Positions 60,719 through 64,000 of a stretch of DNA of 64,000 bases are shown piece by piece (position 1 is the first letter of the stretch; every line of letters begins with the position of its first letter). The DNA comes from Planctomycetota bacterium (GTDB lineage Bacteria > Planctomycetota > Phycisphaerae > Sedimentisphaerales > Anaerohalosphaeraceae), in NCBI GenBank assembly GCA_029552545.1, contig JAKPDO010000006.1, forward strand, positions 124,001-188,000. Reading direction: 5' to 3'. Below the pieces are notes generated by a model. That model searched no databases. It saw nothing but the letters and a program-made list of their open reading frames with translations, and was not told where the DNA came from. The translations under genes were made by a program, and so were the position numbers.

Positions 60719-62050
60719 TTAGGCGGATTTGTGAAATCGGCCGGCTGTACGCCGGAGCAAGTCGCGGGCGGTTTGGAGGAGGAAGCGGAAGTCATCGGCT
60801 TCGAACCGAAGGCAGCGGAGGGGGCGCTTGCTTTCGCGGAGATAGAAGAAAATCCACAAGGCCGCGGAAAGCCAGTATGCCAGCGTGCTGGCCAGTGCGG
60901 CGCCGATGATGCTCATCGATGGGATGAAGAGGAAATTCAGGACAAGATTGAGCAGGAATGTAGTGTAGCCGTTGATGACAGCGTATTTGGGTTTCTGGCG
61001 GGCGGCCAAATCGCCTGCGAGGATGTCGGCGGCACCGACGACGGCAACACCGGCGATGAGGATGAGAAAGGGAGCAATGGAACCTGCATAAGGTCGGCCC
61101 AGCAGAAGGGCGATGGCCGCAGTGCCGAGCAGGCCATACGGCACCAGGGCCAGCAGAGAAATCAGCAGGGTCAGCCGAAACGTGCGGGGGACTTCGGCCT
61201 GGCGGTTTTGCAAATCGGAGGACAGGTGCGGCAGAAAGGCCATGGAGACGGCATTAGGCAGCAGACGCATCCGCTCGGCGACGGAGACGGAAATCATATA
61301 TTGGCCGACCTGCGCAAGCGGAACCATAAAACCGAGCATCACCTGGTCCTGATAGAGCACCAGGAAGGAGGCGATGTGGGATAAACTGACCTGCATCCCA
61401 AACTGCAGAGAGGTTTTCAGAAGCGAGCCGGTCTGGGTAAACCAGCGAAGATTCCAATAGGGGCGAAGATAGGCGACGGCCAGCACAATGCCGGGCAGGG
61501 TGCAGAGGATAAACAGCGTCATTGCCAGCGGAACAGTGAAGCGGCCGGCAAGGACGAAAATCAGCAAAAGAACCAGCAGCGAACTTGTTTGGATGAGCTG
61601 GACGCGCACGGAACGGTCGATTTGTCCGCAGCCGCGCACGAAGGTCATCAGGTTTTGGGCGAGCATAAAGAAGGGGATATATACGATGCTCAGCGTAATC
61701 AGCAAAGGAGTCATCTGGCCGAACTGGCCTTTGGGGAAAGGCAGGGCGAAGAACAGATATTCAATGAGGATTGCTAACAGGGAACCGGCCAGCGAAAGCA
61801 GAACCGTCAAGAGAAACAACTCGCGTCGGCGGTCCGGGTACAGACCGGGGAAGGCGGCGCTGCTGATGTCCAGACCGAAACTGAAGATTTTGGTCAGAAC
61901 CAGAGGAAGCAGCTGGGCCAGCCGGAGCAGACCGCGGTCTGCCGGACCGAGGATGCGCGCCGTGAGCATTGCGGCAGCCACCATCAGCAGCGAAAAGAGA
62001 ACATTGCCGACAAACTGTGTTTTAATGCTTTTTCCGAGCGAGACGGTCAT
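60719..62050 (-). CDS. Polysaccharide flippase (Wzx/MATE-like)
   Basis: 443 residues from the ATG at 62050; an upstream extension lacks membrane character and a ribosome-binding site. About 12 to 14 transmembrane helices spaced as in oligosaccharide flippases: VGNVLFSLLMVAAAMLTARI with LGPADRGLLRLAQLLP, LILTLSIVYIPFF-like segments, ASFLVLYQDQVMLGFMVP with the charged DQ in a helix, and YTTFLLNLVLNFLFIPSMSI. It moves lipid-linked sugar repeat units across the inner membrane. Clustered with a GT2, wecB and a DUF354 protein, consistent with O-antigen or exopolysaccharide assembly. Confidence 0.87.
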   Translation of the reverse strand: MTVSLGKSIKTQFVGNVLFSLLMVAAAMLTARILGPADRGLLRLAQLLPLVLTKIFSFGLDISSAAFPGLYPDRRRELFLLTVLLSLAGSLLAILIEYLFFALPFPKGQFGQMTPLLITLSIVYIPFFMLAQNLMTFVRGCGQIDRSVRVQLIQTSSLLVLLLIFVLAGRFTVPLAMTLFILCTLPGIVLAVAYLRPYWNLRWFTQTGSLLKTSLQFGMQVSLSHIASFLVLYQDQVMLGFMVPLAQVGQYMISVSVAERMRLLPNAVSMAFLPHLSSDLQNRQAEVPRTFRLTLLISLLALVPYGLLGTAAIALLLGRPYAGSIAPFLILIAGVAVVGAADILAGDLAARQKPKYAVINGYTTFLLNLVLNFLFIPSMSIIGAALASTLAYWLSAALWIFFYLRESKRPLRCLRFEADDFRFLLQTARDLLRRTAGRFHKSA

Positions 62051-62222
62051 GGAGAAGACCCTTTTCGGGATGCACGGTAAAGGCGGCGCCGGCGTTCCGG
62101 CCGGCATCGGGAGGAACGAAAAAGTTTTCCGTATCAAATGGTATTATGTCCGTCTTTTTTTTCATAATTCGTTTGATTGTAAGAAGCCGACAGAAGGGGG
62201 GCAAGTTTTTTCGGCGGGTTGG

Positions 62223-63347
62223 TTAGACGCCGGGGCGAAATTGCTCCAGAAGGATTTGCAGGATTTTGATGGAGGCGGAGCCGTCGCCGTACTCGGCGGT
62301 CTTTGGTTCGGATTGGGGGCGCTGGAGGGAGGCGGCGGTTTGGGCGATTCGATGCGGGTCGGCATCAACGAGGATGTTCCAGCCGTCGCGGACGGTTTCG
62401 GGCCATTCCGTTCGGTCCCGAAAGGTCAGACAGGGAATGCGGAGGAAATAGGCCTCTTTTTGGACGCCGCCGGAATCGGTGAGGACGGCACGGGCGTTTT
62501 GTTCGAGGACGAGCATGGTCAGGTAAGAGACGGGCTCGATGAGCTGAATCTGCGGCGGGACGGGCAGGTTTGAACGCTGAAGGGCGGCGGCGGTGCGGGG
62601 GTGCAGGGGCAAAAGGACGGGCCCGACCGATTCGGCGATTCGACGCAGACCCTCGAAAATTTGGGCCAGACGCTGCGGATTTTCGGTGTTTTCAGCGCGG
62701 TGAAGGGTTGCCAGGAAATAGGCCTCCCGCTGGAGACCGAATTGCGAAAGAATCAGAGATTGGCGGTCCTGAATTTTTTGGCGGTAATACAGCAGGCAGT
62801 CGTACATCACATCGCCGGTCAGATACACGCCGGATTCGATGCCTTCTTTTTTGAGGTTCTCGACGGCGGTCCGGGTGGGACAGAAGCGGAACCGGCAGAT
62901 GTGGTCGGCGATGAGCCGGTTGATTTCTTCGGGCATCTGCGGGTCATAGGAGCGCAGCCCCGCCTCAATGTGGGCGGTCGGAATGTGCTGTTTGACGGCG
63001 GCCAGCGCCCCCGCCAGCGTCGTATTGGTATCGCCGTACACCAGACACAAATCCGGACGCTGCTGGAGAAGGACCTGTTCAATTTTTTCGAGCATTCGTC
63101 CGGTTTGAGCGCCGTGCTCGCCGCTGCCGACGGCCAGATAATAGGTCGGTGCGGGAATCTCCATTTCCTGAAAGAAGATGTCGGACATGTTTTCGTCGTA
63201 GTGCTGGCCGGTGTGGACAAGGGTTTCCTGAATCAGCGGAGTTTCAGAGCGGCTGTTGAGCGTTTGAACGGCCCGGCTGACGGCGGCGGCCTTGATGAAC
63301 TGGGGGCGTGCGCCGAGAATGGTCAGGATGCGAAGGGGTTCTTTCAT
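62223..63347 (-). CDS. wecB: UDP-N-acetylglucosamine 2-epimerase (non-hydrolysing)
   Basis: 374 residues, the standard length. It makes UDP-N-acetylmannosamine for surface polysaccharides. Signatures: LTILGARPQFIKAAAVSRA, VHTGQHYDENMSDIFF, YGDTNTTLAGALAAVK, AHIEAGLRSYDPQMPEEINR with catalytic Asp/Glu residues, ATLHRAENTENPQRL, PLHPRTAAALQ and VLTDSGGVQKEAYFL. It overlaps the next upstream gene by 4 bp, so the two are coupled. Membership of the epimerase family is firm; substrates other than UDP-GlcNAc are known for a few relatives. Confidence 0.95.
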   Translation of the reverse strand: MKEPLRILTILGARPQFIKAAAVSRAVQTLNSRSETPLIQETLVHTGQHYDENMSDIFFQEMEIPAPTYYLAVGSGEHGAQTGRMLEKIEQVLLQQRPDLCLVYGDTNTTLAGALAAVKQHIPTAHIEAGLRSYDPQMPEEINRLIADHICRFRFCPTRTAVENLKKEGIESGVYLTGDVMYDCLLYYRQKIQDRQSLILSQFGLQREAYFLATLHRAENTENPQRLAQIFEGLRRIAESVGPVLLPLHPRTAAALQRSNLPVPPQIQLIEPVSYLTMLVLEQNARAVLTDSGGVQKEAYFLRIPCLTFRDRTEWPETVRDGWNILVDADPHRIAQTAASLQRPQSEPKTAEYGDGSASIKILQILLEQFRPGV

Positions 63348-64000
63348 TGTGCGGTCTCCTGTCTGGGGCCTCGGCGGTCTTTGCCTGCGGCCAGGTCTTC
63401 AAAGAGCACCAGCATCCAGTCGGTCAAGTCAATGCATTCGTCGAGCATTCGGCGGCGGCGGATTTGCCATTGGGCTTTCAGGTCGGGAGTACGAAGCCAC
63501 TCATTCAGAAGCGTCAGGAGTTTGTCAAAATCGGAGGGCAGAAAGCCGGCGGTCAATTCGTAGTGCCGGTCGAGGACGTTCAGGACACTGAGCCGGCCGA
63601 CAAAGGTATTGCACCGAATTGAGGGGGTGCCGAGCATGGCCGCTTCGACGCTCATGGTTTGGCTGTCGGAGACAAGCAGGTCTGCAAAAGCCAGCGCATC
63701 GAGAATTCGATGGGGCGGGATGGGCAGCCGGTAGGGTTTCAGGTCCTCAGCGAGGTCGGATTCGGCGCTGATAAAGACGCGTCCGTGTTCGGCAAGCACG
63801 CGGAGAATTTGCCGGGCCTGGTCGGGACTGAGTCCCTTTTGGCCGATGTCGTGATGGGCTTTGAGGGCGACCAGACGCATAAGAAAATACCGCTGGTTTT
63901 CCTGAACGCCCAGTTCCCGACGGATGTCGGGGTCCGGCTGAAACCGCCGGGGATGCAGGTAAGCCAGTTCGTGAAAGCCCGGATAGGTCAGGTGTTTTCG
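63344..64000 (-). CDS. DUF354 family protein, cut by the window end
   Basis: The frame is open to base 64000, so the N-terminus is outside; the visible 218 residues begin KHLTYPGFHELAYLHPRRF. The family (DUF354, glycosyltransferase-B-like, related to MurG/WecB folds) shows here as VFISAESDLAEDLKPYRLP, then ALAFADLLVSDSQTMSVEAA followed by MLGTPSIRCNTFVG and LDRHYELTAGFLPSD. DUF354 genes are commonly next to wecB in polysaccharide loci and their enzymatic role is not established. The stop overlaps the wecB start by 4 bp. An internal Met lies at 63880, but upstream similarity shows it is not the start. Confidence 0.85.
   Translation of the reverse strand, partial: RKHLTYPGFHELAYLHPRRFQPDPDIRRELGVQENQRYFLMRLVALKAHHDIGQKGLSPDQARQILRVLAEHGRVFISAESDLAEDLKPYRLPIPPHRILDALAFADLLVSDSQTMSVEAAMLGTPSIRCNTFVGRLSVLNVLDRHYELTAGFLPSDFDKLLTLLNEWLRTPDLKAQWQIRRRRMLDECIDLTDWMLVLFEDLAAGKDRRGPRQETAQ

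Noticed and set aside
61488..62573. Plus-strand frame opposite the flippase and wecB
   Set aside because: Spans two clear minus-strand genes and their gap, with no recognisable domain.

Overview
The window looks like a 64 kb piece of a Planctomycetota chromosome, most likely a Phycisphaerae/Sedimentisphaerales-type polysaccharide degrader. The reasons are the mix of dockerin-like 'DFAxLAxxWL' C-terminal modules, a PEP-CTERM protein, an H-X9-DG pseudopilin, LamG-rich surface proteins, URO-D-fold proteins inside sugar operons, and large glycoside hydrolases on moderately GC-rich DNA. The taxonomic placement is an inference. I saw no rRNA, tRNA, CRISPR, phage or transposase genes.

Layout. 1-9.3 kb: a truncated CotH/lamin-tail surface protein, a repeat-filled gap, L-fucose mutarotase (fucU), an alpha/beta-hydrolase lipoprotein with rmuC, a DUF11 lipoprotein closed by a strong terminator, a coiled-coil lipoprotein, and a ZIP metal transporter. 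9.3-17.3 kb: a tightly coupled five-gene operon (GH65, exported double-domain L-rhamnose mutarotase, SSS sodium symporter, GH141-like beta-helix protein, URO-D-fold protein). 17.3-20.9 kb, minus strand: an unassigned secreted glycosidase-like protein and an AraC-family regulator. 21.3-39.4 kb: a long plus-strand run of FucI-like isomerase, DUF5060/DUF5605 hydrolase, split transketolase, FGGY kinase, NCS1-like permease with a 62-residue membrane partner, GH78, GH2, GH127 and a second DUF5060/DUF5605 hydrolase. 39.4-43.0 kb, minus strand: a second split transketolase, an Asp/Glu-racemase-family enzyme and a BASS transporter. 43.2-58.6 kb: DUF3826, PL1 pectate lyase, GH95, a PEP-CTERM protein, two paralogous Ig/LamG/dockerin-like proteins, an H-X9-DG pseudopilin and a second pectate-lyase-like protein. 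58.7-64 kb, minus strand: a frameshifted outer-membrane barrel and a surface-polysaccharide cluster (GT2, flippase, wecB, DUF354).

How the genes work together. The enzyme families (PL1, GH78, GH95, GH127, GH141-like, GH2, DUF4038-like) resemble the set known to dismantle pectin, in particular rhamnogalacturonan side chains rich in rhamnose, fucose, arabinose and apiose. Mutarotases, sodium-coupled symporters and an isomerase/kinase/transketolase module would take up and catabolise the released sugars. The most interesting points are the isomerase + kinase + split-transketolase module, which may be a route for apiose or another branched or unusual sugar; a second transketolase pair with a transporter; and a roughly 43-bp sequence found in three copies, ahead of the isomerase operon/araC, the PL1 gene and the PEP-CTERM gene, which looks like a regulon signature.
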